A stretch of DNA of 64,000 bases from Thermomicrobiales bacterium. Its GTDB lineage: Bacteria; Chloroflexota; Chloroflexia; Thermomicrobiales; UBA6265. A model generated the notes under the pieces. That model was not told the origin of the DNA. It saw nothing but the letters and a program-made list of their open reading frames with translations, and searched no databases. The position numbers and the translations under genes were made by a program. The first letter of the stretch is position 1; each line of letters begins with the position of its first letter. This document shows positions 43,352 through 51,682 of the stretch, in pieces. The stretch lies in NCBI GenBank assembly GCA_020432165.1, contig JAGQGU010000004.1:62001-126000 (forward strand), read 5' to 3'.

Positions 43352-44226
43352 TGAATCTCACCAACTATCCGCTCATCCGGCAGGGGAAGGTCCGCGATAT
43401 CTATGATGCGGGCGACAATCTGCTGTTGGTCGCGACCGATCGTCTTTCGGCCTTCGATGTCATCTTGCCGACACCGGTGGATGGCAAGGGCAAGTTGTTG
43501 ACGCAGTTAAGCGTCTTCTGGTTCGAGAAGACTGGACATATCCTCCCGAATCATCTTGTCGGCACCGATATCAGTGCTCTGGATGTCAGCGATGACGAGG
43601 CCGCCTGGCTGGACGGACGCACAATGATCGCGCGCAGGGCCGATCGTATCGATATCGAGTGTGTTGTCCGCGGCTATCTCGCTGGTAGTGGCTATAAGGA
43701 GTATGTCGCCGACGGCACGCTTGCAGGCGAACCTCTGCCAGCAGGATTGCAACGCGCCGACCAGCTACCCGAGCCACGTTTTACCCCCGCCATCAAGAAC
43801 GACGATGGGCATGATGAGAATGTCAGTCGTGCTCGTATGGCCGAGATCGTAGGACAAGATCTCGCTGATCAACTGGAAGCCATGAGTCTGGATATCTACC
43901 GCTTCGCGCGAGATCTCGCCGCGAGTGCTGGCATCGTCCTGGCAGATACCAAGTTCGAATTTGGCTATATCGATGGGCAACTTTCGTTGATCGATGAGGT
44001 GCTGACACCCGATAGCTCTCGCTACTGGGAGGCAGCCAGTGTGGTACCTGGCACCGAGCCAGAGAGTTTTGACAAGCAGATCGTGCGTAACTGGTTGGAA
44101 ACACTGGACTGGAACAAAACTGCGCCGGGACCCGAAATCCCGGAGGAAATCGTTGCGCGCACCATTGCATGCTATCACGAAGTCTATGATCGGCTGATCG
44201 CAGCCGGAAAGGATATCACTGCATGA
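43351..44226 (+). CDS. purC: Phosphoribosylaminoimidazole-succinocarboxamide synthase
   Basis: A 291-residue SAICAR synthetase of the longer (eukaryote/actinobacteria-like) type. Motifs: GKVRDIYD, LLLVATDRLSAFDV, VVRGYLAGSGYKEY, ADTKFEFGYIDGQLSLIDEVLTPDSSRYW (positions about 195-223). It joins CAIR with aspartate using ATP. The ATG overlaps the purB stop by one base. Confidence 0.95.
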   Translation: MNLTNYPLIRQGKVRDIYDAGDNLLLVATDRLSAFDVILPTPVDGKGKLLTQLSVFWFEKTGHILPNHLVGTDISALDVSDDEAAWLDGRTMIARRADRIDIECVVRGYLAGSGYKEYVADGTLAGEPLPAGLQRADQLPEPRFTPAIKNDDGHDENVSRARMAEIVGQDLADQLEAMSLDIYRFARDLAASAGIVLADTKFEFGYIDGQLSLIDEVLTPDSSRYWEAASVVPGTEPESFDKQIVRNWLETLDWNKTAPGPEIPEEIVARTIACYHEVYDRLIAAGKDITA

Positions 44227-44477
44227 AGACGTTTACGGTCGAAGCCGAGATCATGCCGAAACGCGGCGTGAACGATCCCCAGGGGGAATCGGTGCTGAGC
44301 GGTTTGAAACTCCTTGGATTTGATGGTGCCAGCAAAGTGCGGGTCGGCAAGTTGATTCGATTCCTGGTTTCCGCCGAATCGATTGACGCCGCGCGCGCAG
44401 AAGCCACCGAGATGTGCGAGAAGTTGCTCGCCAATCCGGTGATCGAGGAATACGAACTCAACATCGCCGAGGCCTAG
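44223..44477 (+). CDS. purS: FGAM synthetase small subunit PurS
   Basis: An 84-residue subunit that bridges PurL and PurQ in the multi-protein FGAM synthetase. It shows the opening VEAEIMPKRGVNDPQGE, then the VRVGKLIRF strand and LLANPVIEEYEL end as in known PurS. It overlaps purC by 4 bases. The large subunit purL is not in the window. Confidence 0.93.
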   Translation: MKTFTVEAEIMPKRGVNDPQGESVLSGLKLLGFDGASKVRVGKLIRFLVSAESIDAARAEATEMCEKLLANPVIEEYELNIAEA

Positions 44478-44486
44478 GAGGCACAT

Positions 44487-45179
44487 ATGCACGTTGGTGT
44501 TATCTCGTTTCCCGGAAGCAATGGTGATCACGATGCCCTCGCCAATCTCGAGAGCGATCTTGGCGTTACCGTTCGCCGCGTCGATTACCGCGAAACAACG
44601 TTGGCTGGACTTGATGCGGTGGTATTGCCAGGCGGATTTAGCTATGGCGACGCCCTAAGATGCGGAGCGATCGCACGCTTTGCTCCGGTCATGACCGAGT
44701 TGCAGAAGGCTGCCGCCAATGGCATGCCGATCCTCGGCATTTGCAACGGTTTCCAGGTGCTTTGTGAGGCGCACCTGCTTCCTGGCGCGCTGCTGCGTAA
44801 CAAGACATTGAAGTTCCATTGCTATCGCACGCACATCAAGTTTGAGAATGTCGATACTCCATGGACCAACGACCTGCAGAAGGATGAAGTGCTGCTACTG
44901 CCGATTGCGCACGGCGAAGGTTCATACTTCATCGATGCAGAGAATTTGGCGAGACTGGAAGGCAATGGTCAGGTCGTGGCTCGCTACTGCGATGCCGATG
45001 GTGTCGTGACCGAAGCCGAGAACGGCTCGGTGAATGCTATTGCCTCGGTGTGCAACGAAGCTGGTAATGTGGTGGGACTCATGCCGCATCCCGAGCGCGC
45101 GACGAGCGAGCTTACCGGGGGAGCGGATGGACTCAAGATGCTGAAATCGCTGCTGAATGTGCAGTCGGTTCGTTCATAA
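44487..45179 (+). CDS. purQ: FGAM synthetase glutaminase subunit PurQ
   Basis: A 230-residue class I glutamine amidotransferase supplying ammonia to PurL. Cys nucleophile in LGICNGFQVL; oxyanion PGGFSYGD; His-Glu dyad in GLMPHPERAT. AGGAGG precedes the ATG, 9 bases after purS. Confidence 0.95.
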   Translation: MHVGVISFPGSNGDHDALANLESDLGVTVRRVDYRETTLAGLDAVVLPGGFSYGDALRCGAIARFAPVMTELQKAAANGMPILGICNGFQVLCEAHLLPGALLRNKTLKFHCYRTHIKFENVDTPWTNDLQKDEVLLLPIAHGEGSYFIDAENLARLEGNGQVVARYCDADGVVTEAENGSVNAIASVCNEAGNVVGLMPHPERATSELTGGADGLKMLKSLLNVQSVRS

Positions 45180-45191
45180 GGAGAAATCACT

Positions 45192-46712
45192 GTGTCGAAA
45201 GAGAAGTTTGATGCGCTCTTCGCGTATACCCAAACACTCGTGGATCTGCAGGGTATCGGCGGTGTCGCTGGCTGGGATATGCAGACGCATATGCCGCCGA
45301 AGGGTGCTGCTGTTCGCGGTGAGCGCCTCGCCACGCTGACATCGATCGTGCACGAGATGGCGACAAGAAAAGAGTTGGGCGATCTCATCGCCGCCTCCGA
45401 GGACTATGCTCGTTCCCAAGGCGAAGAGAGCTTCGAGTTTGCCAACTGGCGAGAGACTGATCGCCAATACAAGAAGGCAACTGTAATCCCGACCGAGATG
45501 GCCGCGGAGATCAGTCGCGCCGGCTCGCAGGGACACGTCGCCTGGATGGCCGCGCGTAAGAACAACGATTACGCCAGCTTCAAGCCATTCCTGCAGAAGA
45601 ATATTGAGCTCGTGCATAAGGTTGTTGAGCTTAGTCGACCGCTCTTCCCGAATGTCGAGGACGACTATGACATCCTGCTGGATGACTACGAGCACGGCAT
45701 GAAGACCAGCGATGTCGCTGAGGTCTTCGATGTCTTCAAGGCTGGTGCCAAACCGCTCGTGGAGAAGGTTGCTGCTCATGCGGGTGACGGTCGCGATGCC
45801 GCCACCTTCAAGCACTTCCCGCAAGCGACACAGGATGCGCTCGTGCGTGAAGTGGCCAAACAGGTTGGCTTCAACGACGATGAATGGGATCTGACAACCA
45901 CAGCTCATCCGTTTGAGCATTCGATGTCGATTCACGATATCCGCATCACTACCAAATTCGATGAGAACTTCTTCAATCCCAGCTTCTTCGGCACACTGCA
46001 TGAATTTGGCCATGGACTCTACGAGAACCAGATCGACGACAGGTACGAGCGCACTATGCTCGGCCACGGCGTTTCGCTCGCCTGGCACGAGAGCCAGAGT
46101 CGATCGCTCGAGAATCTGGTCGGACGCAGTCTGCCGTTCTGGAAGTGGGCGACACCGGTCGTGCAGAAGCACTTCCCGGAGCAGTTCGCTGGTATGAGTG
46201 CCGAGGATATCTATCGCGCGGTGAACGTGATGGGTCCGAGCCTGATTCGTATCGAAGCCGATGAGCTGACCTACAACTATCACATCATCATTCGCTTCGA
46301 GCTGGAGCGCGCGCTGCTCTCTGGTGAAGTAACCGTAGATACCCTGCCCGAAGCATGGAACGCCAAGTACAAGGAGTATCTCGGAGTCGACGTTCCAAGC
46401 GACAGCGATGGCGTGCTGCAGGATGTGCACTGGAGTGGCGGTTCGTTCGGATACTTCTCCACCTATGCCTTGGGCAATATGCTCGGCGCGATGCTGTGGA
46501 AGCGCGTTACGGCCGAGCTACCGGGCCTGGAGGATGAGTTCGCAGCCGGTGAGTTCGGCAGCCTCCGCGCATGGTTGCGTGAGAACATCCATCAGTACGG
46601 ATCGCATTACACGCCAAACGATCTGCTCTTCAAGGTGCTGGGCACCCGCAAGCTTGATGCGCAGCCGCAGCTTGACTATCTCACCGCTAAGGTGAACGAG
46701 CTTTACGGCTAA
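45192..46712 (+). CDS. Carboxypeptidase M32 (Taq type)
   Basis: A 506-residue zinc metallocarboxypeptidase that trims broad-specificity C-terminal residues. The zinc motif is LHEFGHGLYE (HExxH), with the family patterns DIRITTKFDENFFNPSFFG, HGVSLAWHESQSRSLENLV and IRIEADELTYNYHIIIRFELE (given in part). The GTG start has AAGGAG upstream, 12 bases after purQ, so it may be co-transcribed with the purine genes. No signal peptide; it is cytoplasmic. Confidence 0.94.
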   Translation: MSKEKFDALFAYTQTLVDLQGIGGVAGWDMQTHMPPKGAAVRGERLATLTSIVHEMATRKELGDLIAASEDYARSQGEESFEFANWRETDRQYKKATVIPTEMAAEISRAGSQGHVAWMAARKNNDYASFKPFLQKNIELVHKVVELSRPLFPNVEDDYDILLDDYEHGMKTSDVAEVFDVFKAGAKPLVEKVAAHAGDGRDAATFKHFPQATQDALVREVAKQVGFNDDEWDLTTTAHPFEHSMSIHDIRITTKFDENFFNPSFFGTLHEFGHGLYENQIDDRYERTMLGHGVSLAWHESQSRSLENLVGRSLPFWKWATPVVQKHFPEQFAGMSAEDIYRAVNVMGPSLIRIEADELTYNYHIIIRFELERALLSGEVTVDTLPEAWNAKYKEYLGVDVPSDSDGVLQDVHWSGGSFGYFSTYALGNMLGAMLWKRVTAELPGLEDEFAAGEFGSLRAWLRENIHQYGSHYTPNDLLFKVLGTRKLDAQPQLDYLTAKVNELYG

Positions 46713-46751
46713 TTAGAGCCGGTTCCGGATGTACTGACACACGCACGGACT

Positions 46752-46820
46752 GGTAGCGGGGCAGTGCGAAGCGGCGAACGCCCTTATCTGCCCCAAGGGG
46801 AGCTTGTCTCCCCTGCTACC
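46752..46820. ncRNA. Predicted three-way-junction RNA or repeat element
   Basis: A 69-base element 39 bases after the carboxypeptidase stop. Outer stem GGTAGC (46752-46757) with GCTACC (46815-46820); arm 1 GGGGCAG (46758-46764) with CTGCCCC (46788-46794), itself holding a small GGC/GCC hairpin; arm 2 GGGGAG (46797-46802) with CTCCCC (46808-46813). All paired bases are Watson-Crick. Junction linkers are 0, 2 and 1 bases. It could be a structured 3' RNA or a small DNA repeat; I recognise no family. Confidence 0.5.
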
Positions 46821-46865
46821 GATCTTGTATATGACAACACATAGCGAATCCGCTGTAGAAACAGA

Positions 46866-46900
46866 AGGGCCTCTACCCGGTGAGGGTAGGGGCCCTTTTC
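46866..46900. terminator. Bidirectional terminator after the purine/carboxypeptidase operon
   Basis: A long stem AAGGGCC-T-CTACCC against GGGTAG-G-GGCCCTT (one T-G pair) with a GGTGA loop, followed by TTCG on the plus strand and by a short T tract on the minus strand. It lies between converging genes. Confidence 0.8.
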
Positions 46901-46909
46901 GTATTAGGC

Positions 46910-47326
46910 CTACTGTTTCCGAAGATGATAGGTGAGGGCCATGGCGATGCATTCGCGCAATTCGGCAACCGGCAAGGTCTCTACATCCTCAAAGATGAGC
47001 GCGCGATTCCCTTCGTAATGAAAAACGTCGCCAAACGCTTCTCTGAACCGATCAACAAGGTTTGTGGTGCAGATGAAATACATCGCGAATCGGCCCCGAT
47101 CATTCTCCTTTGTGGCATCAATGCGTATGGTGCTTCCCGTACGCGGTTTTGTGAGGAAGCTGGGCTGTCCCCACTTGAGCCCTTCGTTGATCGGCCCAAC
47201 TTCGGGAGTATTCTGAGCAACCTCGAACACCAATGCCCGTAGACGCAGCAACCCCGCCAGGGTCGCTTCGTCATACGACTCATACACTGATCTCACTGAT
47301 TCGGGGAACTCAGAATCACTGGTCAT
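46910..47326 (-). CDS. DUF1801 (YdhG-like) protein
   Basis: A 138-residue soluble protein with the DUF1801 pattern: a helical start, ETPxVGxxxExLKWGQPSFLT-like segment (here VGPINEGLKWGQPSFLT), STIRID, RFAMYFICTTNLVDRF and EGNRALIF. Relatives include Bacillus YdhG-type proteins involved in iron homeostasis, but no biochemical role is firm. It lies 27 bases downstream of the dehydrogenase gene on the same strand. Confidence 0.8.
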   Translation of the reverse strand: MTSDSEFPESVRSVYESYDEATLAGLLRLRALVFEVAQNTPEVGPINEGLKWGQPSFLTKPRTGSTIRIDATKENDRGRFAMYFICTTNLVDRFREAFGDVFHYEGNRALIFEDVETLPVAELRECIAMALTYHLRKQ

Positions 47327-47353
47327 GGCGAGCCTTTGTGCGAAACATCCACG

Positions 47354-48247
47354 TTAGCTGATTTTGATACCAGCGCCGTCTTCCAACGGAATCACGATGG
47401 CAGTCATATCGTTTGGCCCAAAGCCATCGTTGCTGGTGCGATCGTAGAGATCGAAGGCGGCCGATGTCACACCCAGAGGCAGTCCTGAATCACGTGCGGC
47501 ATCCATCACGATGCCGAGATCCTTGCGAATCAGATCAACGGGCGTAGCAGGTTTGAAGTCGCGTTCGATGATCAACGGTATCCCGCGATCCAACATGCGA
47601 CTGCCACCGAAGCTGGTGCTGATGACTTCCAGAATCTTTTGTGGTGAAGCACCTGCACTGGCACCAAAGAGGAGACCTTCCGCCACCGCGGCCATATTCA
47701 CGCCACAAAGCAACTGGTTCACCAGCTTCATTGCCGTGCCAGCGCCGGAGGGGCCGAGGTGATGGACATTACCACCGATAACCTGCAACACAGGTAACAC
47801 CTGATTGTATACAGATTCGTCACCACCGACCATGACGGTGAGTGAGGCAGCCACGGCGCCTGGCACACCACCAGAGACCGGCGAGTCAAGGAAGCTGGCG
47901 GACTTGGCCACGGCCAACTCGGCAATCTCGCGCATGAGGGCGATATCGTTGGTGCTGGTATCGATCAGCACTTGACCCGGTCGAGCATTATCGATGAGGC
48001 CACCATTGCCGAGATAAACATCGCGCACACTTTGTTGATTGGTGAGACTACTGAGAATGATATCTGCTTGCGCTGCGACATCGGCCAGAGATGTTGCTGC
48101 GGTGGCTCCAGCGCTCGCAGCTTCGGCCAGCGATTCCGGTGATCGATTGAAGGCGACCACTGTATAACCCGCGGCGAGAAGATTGCGCGTCATCGGCAAT
48201 CCCATTTTGCCGGTGCCAACGAAGCCGATCACAGGAAGTGTGGACAT
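47354..48247 (-). CDS. NAD(P)-dependent beta-hydroxyacid dehydrogenase (HIBADH family)
   Basis: A 297-residue enzyme of the 3-hydroxyisobutyrate/tartronate-semialdehyde reductase family. Rossmann motif GFVGTGKMGLPMTRNL, substrate motif DSPVSGGVPGAVAASLTVMVGG (positions about 126-147), catalytic Lys in GTAMKLVNQLL and the helix GSRMLDRG. Such enzymes reduce or oxidise short hydroxyacids; the exact substrate cannot be assigned. No pathway neighbours fix the role. Confidence 0.88.
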   Translation of the reverse strand: MSTLPVIGFVGTGKMGLPMTRNLLAAGYTVVAFNRSPESLAEAASAGATAATSLADVAAQADIILSSLTNQQSVRDVYLGNGGLIDNARPGQVLIDTSTNDIALMREIAELAVAKSASFLDSPVSGGVPGAVAASLTVMVGGDESVYNQVLPVLQVIGGNVHHLGPSGAGTAMKLVNQLLCGVNMAAVAEGLLFGASAGASPQKILEVISTSFGGSRMLDRGIPLIIERDFKPATPVDLIRKDLGIVMDAARDSGLPLGVTSAAFDLYDRTSNDGFGPNDMTAIVIPLEDGAGIKIS

Positions 48248-48408
48248 GGAGAACTCCTTGAGAATAATCGAACGATTGCTGGATTGATCGTATCAGGGAT
48301 TTCCGCGCTGTGGCAGCCCGGTATTCGGGTTCATCCCTCTTTGCGCACAACGCAACTTATCCGCAAACGATTTGCCTCCCTGCGCAATGGAACCGAATCG
48401 CTCTGACC

Positions 48409-49074
48409 CTATTCCCGCACATCAAGACCAAAGAGTCGCGCCAGATAGATGGCTTGATCGCTACTCACAATCACTTTGGTGAGCTGGTCTGGAGCGATAC
48501 GTATATCTTCGATGATCGCGCGCCGCAGATCGCTGCCAGTGATATTGGCGGTCGAAAAATCCGCACCAGTCAGATTGCTGCCCTCGAGGATTGTCCCCGG
48601 CATGTTGGTGCCATTGAAGAACGCGCCGCGAAGATCACACTGCTCAAAGCGCACACCCTTTAGTTTGGCATTCTGCAGCTGCATCATCTCCATTCGTGAT
48701 TGTGTGAACGACACCTTGCTCATGACCGCGTTGTTCAGTCTGGCGCCGGTGAATCGGGAGTCGCTGATTCGCAGATCCCGCCAGCCGGCGTTCTCAATAT
48801 CCGCATTCGCTGCATCGACAGTCCGCAGCTCGCATCTCGTCAAGCGCAGATTGGGACAATCGCCTACGTGCACACGTTCGATGAGACTCCCCTCGATCAC
48901 AATGAACCGGCCGGCAATGGCGGAATCATCGGTGATATGAGCCGCGTCGATTTCCGTCTCGTCCCCCACCACACCTTCATGTGTATACAATGTCCCAAGT
49001 GCAATCGATCGCTTGCTCTTCTGATGCACGTCTCGCCTTTCCTGCCCGTTGTTGCCGCGTGTCAGGTCAACCAT
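48409..49074 (-). CDS. Pentapeptide-repeat protein
   Basis: A 221-residue protein whose residues about 90-195 are a right-handed beta-helix of pentapeptide repeats, for example AGWRD-LRISD-SRFTG-ARLNN-AVMSK and FEQCD-LRGAF-FNGTN. Some members mimic DNA and protect gyrase; most have unknown roles. There is no signal peptide. The polar N-terminal 40 residues are unlike the repeats. It is divergent from dhaK. Confidence 0.85.
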   Translation of the reverse strand: MVDLTRGNNGQERRDVHQKSKRSIALGTLYTHEGVVGDETEIDAAHITDDSAIAGRFIVIEGSLIERVHVGDCPNLRLTRCELRTVDAANADIENAGWRDLRISDSRFTGARLNNAVMSKVSFTQSRMEMMQLQNAKLKGVRFEQCDLRGAFFNGTNMPGTILEGSNLTGADFSTANITGSDLRRAIIEDIRIAPDQLTKVIVSSDQAIYLARLFGLDVRE

Positions 49075-49167
49075 AGGCTAAACTACCTACCGGTAAACAA
49101 TACTTGTTATGAGGGTCGACGATCCCCGCCCGACTATGGAAATGATCGCTAATCACAGGATGCAGTT

Positions 49168-50166
49168 GTGAAGAAGCTCATCAATGCCCCTGAGAATTAC
49201 GTGACCGAGATGCTGGAGGGCCTGGTGGCGTGTCATCCATCCCTCACTATCTGCGGCGATTCACAGCGTGTCGTGCGCCGATCCGCCGAGAATACTCCCG
49301 GCAAGGTTGGCATCGTATCTGGGGGTGGATCGGGTCATCTACCACTCTTCACGGGCTATGTGGGCCAGGGATTCATTGATGCCTGTGCCATTGGTAACGT
49401 GTTCGAAGGTCCTGCCATTGATAGCTGTGTCGATGCTATTAACGCTGCGGATAGTGGCCAGGGGGTTCTTCTCCTCTTCGGCAACTATGGCGGCGACCGC
49501 ATGAACTTCGAGATGGCTTCCGAGCTTGTTGCGATGGACGATATCGTTACGGCAACGGTGCTTGGGAACGACGATGTCGCCAGCGCGTCTCCGGAGGAAG
49601 CCTCCAAACGGCGAGGTGTGGCTGGGCTCATCTATGCCTACAAGATCGCCGGTGCCAAGGCCGAGCAACTGGCGACACTGGAGGAAGTTGCCCGTGTGGC
49701 GCAGAAGGCGGTAGATGCAACCAGAAGCATCGGCATCGCTCTCGCACCATGCCGACTGCCCTCCTCGACCGAGCCTAACTTCCAGATTCATGACAACGAG
49801 ATGGAAATGGGCATGGGCATTCATGGCGAGCCGGGATTGTGGCGATCGGAACTGAAATCCGCCGATGAGACAGTGGCAGAGATGCTGAACCTGATTCTGG
49901 CCGACCTCCCTCTTGCTGCGGGAGATCGTGTATCAGTGCTTCTCAATGGACTGGGAGCCACGCCTCTGGAGGAGCTCTTCATCCTCTTCCGCCGCGCCAA
50001 CCAATTGCTGGCTGATCGTGGAGTTGAGGTGGTGGCACCCATCGTTGGGAATATGGCGACATCTATGGAAATGGCCGGGGCGTCGCTCTCTATCCTCAAG
50101 CTGGATGATGAACTCGAAGCATTGCTTACGGCACCCGGCGTATGCCCATTTTGGAGAGTTGGCTAA
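49168..50166 (+). CDS. dhaK: Dihydroxyacetone-kinase-type subunit DhaK (possible other keto-sugar substrate)
   Basis: A 332-residue substrate-binding subunit. The His that covalently binds the keto substrate is H219 in GIHGEPG; VSGGGSGHLPLFTGYVG is the phosphate-pocket loop. The segment normally reading NYTGDxMNF is NYGGDRMNF here (residues 106-114). The GTG start has CAGGATG upstream. It is coupled to dhaL by a TAATG overlap. No PTS subunit DhaM is present, so the phosphate donor and the exact ketose (dihydroxyacetone or a tetrulose) are open. Confidence 0.88.
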   Translation: MKKLINAPENYVTEMLEGLVACHPSLTICGDSQRVVRRSAENTPGKVGIVSGGGSGHLPLFTGYVGQGFIDACAIGNVFEGPAIDSCVDAINAADSGQGVLLLFGNYGGDRMNFEMASELVAMDDIVTATVLGNDDVASASPEEASKRRGVAGLIYAYKIAGAKAEQLATLEEVARVAQKAVDATRSIGIALAPCRLPSSTEPNFQIHDNEMEMGMGIHGEPGLWRSELKSADETVAEMLNLILADLPLAAGDRVSVLLNGLGATPLEELFILFRRANQLLADRGVEVVAPIVGNMATSMEMAGASLSILKLDDELEALLTAPGVCPFWRVG

Positions 50167-50759
50167 TGTCACTTACCGCTGCAGATCTTTCGCTGGCCGT
50201 TGATCACCTCGCCAGCAAACTTGAAGAGTTGGAGCCCGTGCTCAATAGCGCCGACTCCCGGCTGGGTGATGGCGATACCGGCACTATGCTGGCCAGAATG
50301 GGACGAGGATTGGCTGATGTCGACCTTGAATCCACCGATGATCTGGGTGCGGCGTTCATGCTCTTGACCAAGGCGACGCTGGCATCGACGGGATCAAGCC
50401 TGGGCACGCTTATTGGCACTGCGTTTATGACCTTTGCCAAGACGACTAAAGGCAAATCCGAGATCGAGTGGTCGGAGGTCTTCGCCATGGTGGATGATGC
50501 TGTGGTTGCCATGAGCGCCAGGGGGAAGTCAGCCGTTGGCGACAAAACGATTCTCGATAGCCTGAATGCCATTGCCAGATCGACCGAATCGGCGACAGAT
50601 CGAGACGAGTTTGTTACCCAGGCACGATCAGGAGCACAGACAGCACTGGACGAACTGCGGGATCAGCCGTGCCAAATCGGACGCGCGCGAATGTACAAAG
50701 AGCAGAGCATTGGTATGGACGACCCTGGCATGCTTGCGATTGCACTCATTCTGAAATAG
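50166..50759 (+). CDS. dhaL: Dihydroxyacetone-kinase-type subunit DhaL
   Basis: A 197-residue nucleotide-binding subunit. The Mg-ATP/ADP site is seen as LNSADSRLGDGDTGTMLARMG, abbreviated here to its DSRLGDGDTG core near residues 32-41, and later GSSLGTLIGTAF and KSAVGDKTILDSL (the GDKTxxD motif). Together with DhaK it phosphorylates a short keto-sugar. Its last 14 bases overlap the convergent glycosylase gene. Confidence 0.9.
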   Translation: MSLTAADLSLAVDHLASKLEELEPVLNSADSRLGDGDTGTMLARMGRGLADVDLESTDDLGAAFMLLTKATLASTGSSLGTLIGTAFMTFAKTTKGKSEIEWSEVFAMVDDAVVAMSARGKSAVGDKTILDSLNAIARSTESATDRDEFVTQARSGAQTALDELRDQPCQIGRARMYKEQSIGMDDPGMLAIALILK

Positions 50760-51576
50760 GCGTATCACCGATATACCAACCGCATCCGAGCAGGTTCGTC
50801 CACAAGAGTCGGGCGGCTATTGCTCGTTGTGGTCGCCATTGCTCGGAGAGTTTGTCGAGATCTCGCATGGTCATACTGGCATCGTTGTAGGCGATCTTCG
50901 CTGCGCGCAAAAGCGCGACGTCTCCCGAGGGATAGACATCGTCGTGTCCCAGACCCCATAGCAACACGCTGGCACTGGTCCACTTCCCTACCATAGGCAG
51001 CTTGTGTAGCTCGATCATCCAGCCATCGATATCGTCCGCTTCGGGACTGGGGATGTTTCCGCGCGCCATCTCAGTGGCTACCGACTTTAGTCCTTCGGCG
51101 CGCTTTGTGGTGAGCCCACTCGACCGCAACAGTTCCACCGACGCATCGGCGATATCCTGAGCGGTTGGAAGGGAACGAAAAATTCGTCCTTCCGCCTCAA
51201 TCTCCGGCGAGAAAGCTTCACACAATCGCCGCTGAAATGCGGCGGCGCTATGCAGACTCACCGCCTGCGCGGTGATCGCGCTGAAGAGTCCCTCCCACAT
51301 CCCTCCGTCGGTGAGTGGTCGCAGGTGTGGGAATTGCTGGGACAACGCCGCGATGACGGGATCGGTGAAGTCTGTGTGCGCAACGTTGGTGTGCAGCCAA
51401 CGCGAATCATCTCGGCCATCGAGTTCCACTATTCCGTCGCCATCAGCAACGAGAACGCGGCGATCGATGATGGTGCGATGGAGTGAACCGGTGTGCATCC
51501 ATCGGATTGGCCCGGATGATTGCCGCAGCAACTCCAGATTATGCAAATCTTGGGCGATACCAGAATCAGTCGACAA
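50746..51576 (-). CDS. AlkA-like DNA-3-methyladenine glycosylase
   Basis: A 276-residue HhH-GPD base-excision glycosylase. The helix-hairpin-helix LPMVGKWTSASVLL is followed by the catalytic Asp in VYPSGDVALLRAAK. The N-terminal 110 residues resemble the TBP-like AlkA domain. It removes alkylated purines. The start is a TTG at 51576, as no ATG or GTG lies in a sensible place; the ribosome site is weak, so the start is uncertain. It converges on dhaL. Confidence 0.85.
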   Translation of the reverse strand: MSTDSGIAQDLHNLELLRQSSGPIRWMHTGSLHRTIIDRRVLVADGDGIVELDGRDDSRWLHTNVAHTDFTDPVIAALSQQFPHLRPLTDGGMWEGLFSAITAQAVSLHSAAAFQRRLCEAFSPEIEAEGRIFRSLPTAQDIADASVELLRSSGLTTKRAEGLKSVATEMARGNIPSPEADDIDGWMIELHKLPMVGKWTSASVLLWGLGHDDVYPSGDVALLRAAKIAYNDASMTMRDLDKLSEQWRPQRAIAARLLWTNLLGCGWYIGDTPISE

Positions 51577-51682
51577 GAGGGATTTTCCCTAATAGATCAC
51601 GATAGACTGCATACACTATAGTTGTGTCACGCGATGGTGCCAATCTATTCGCCATCAAGCAGGTATATGAAAGGGTCTCAAG

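Noticed and set aside
51577-51590. AGGGA-TTT-TCCCT repeat between the glycosylase and the binding-protein gene as an operator
   Set aside because: It is a short 5-bp repeat and could occur by chance; it does not overlap a convincing promoter.
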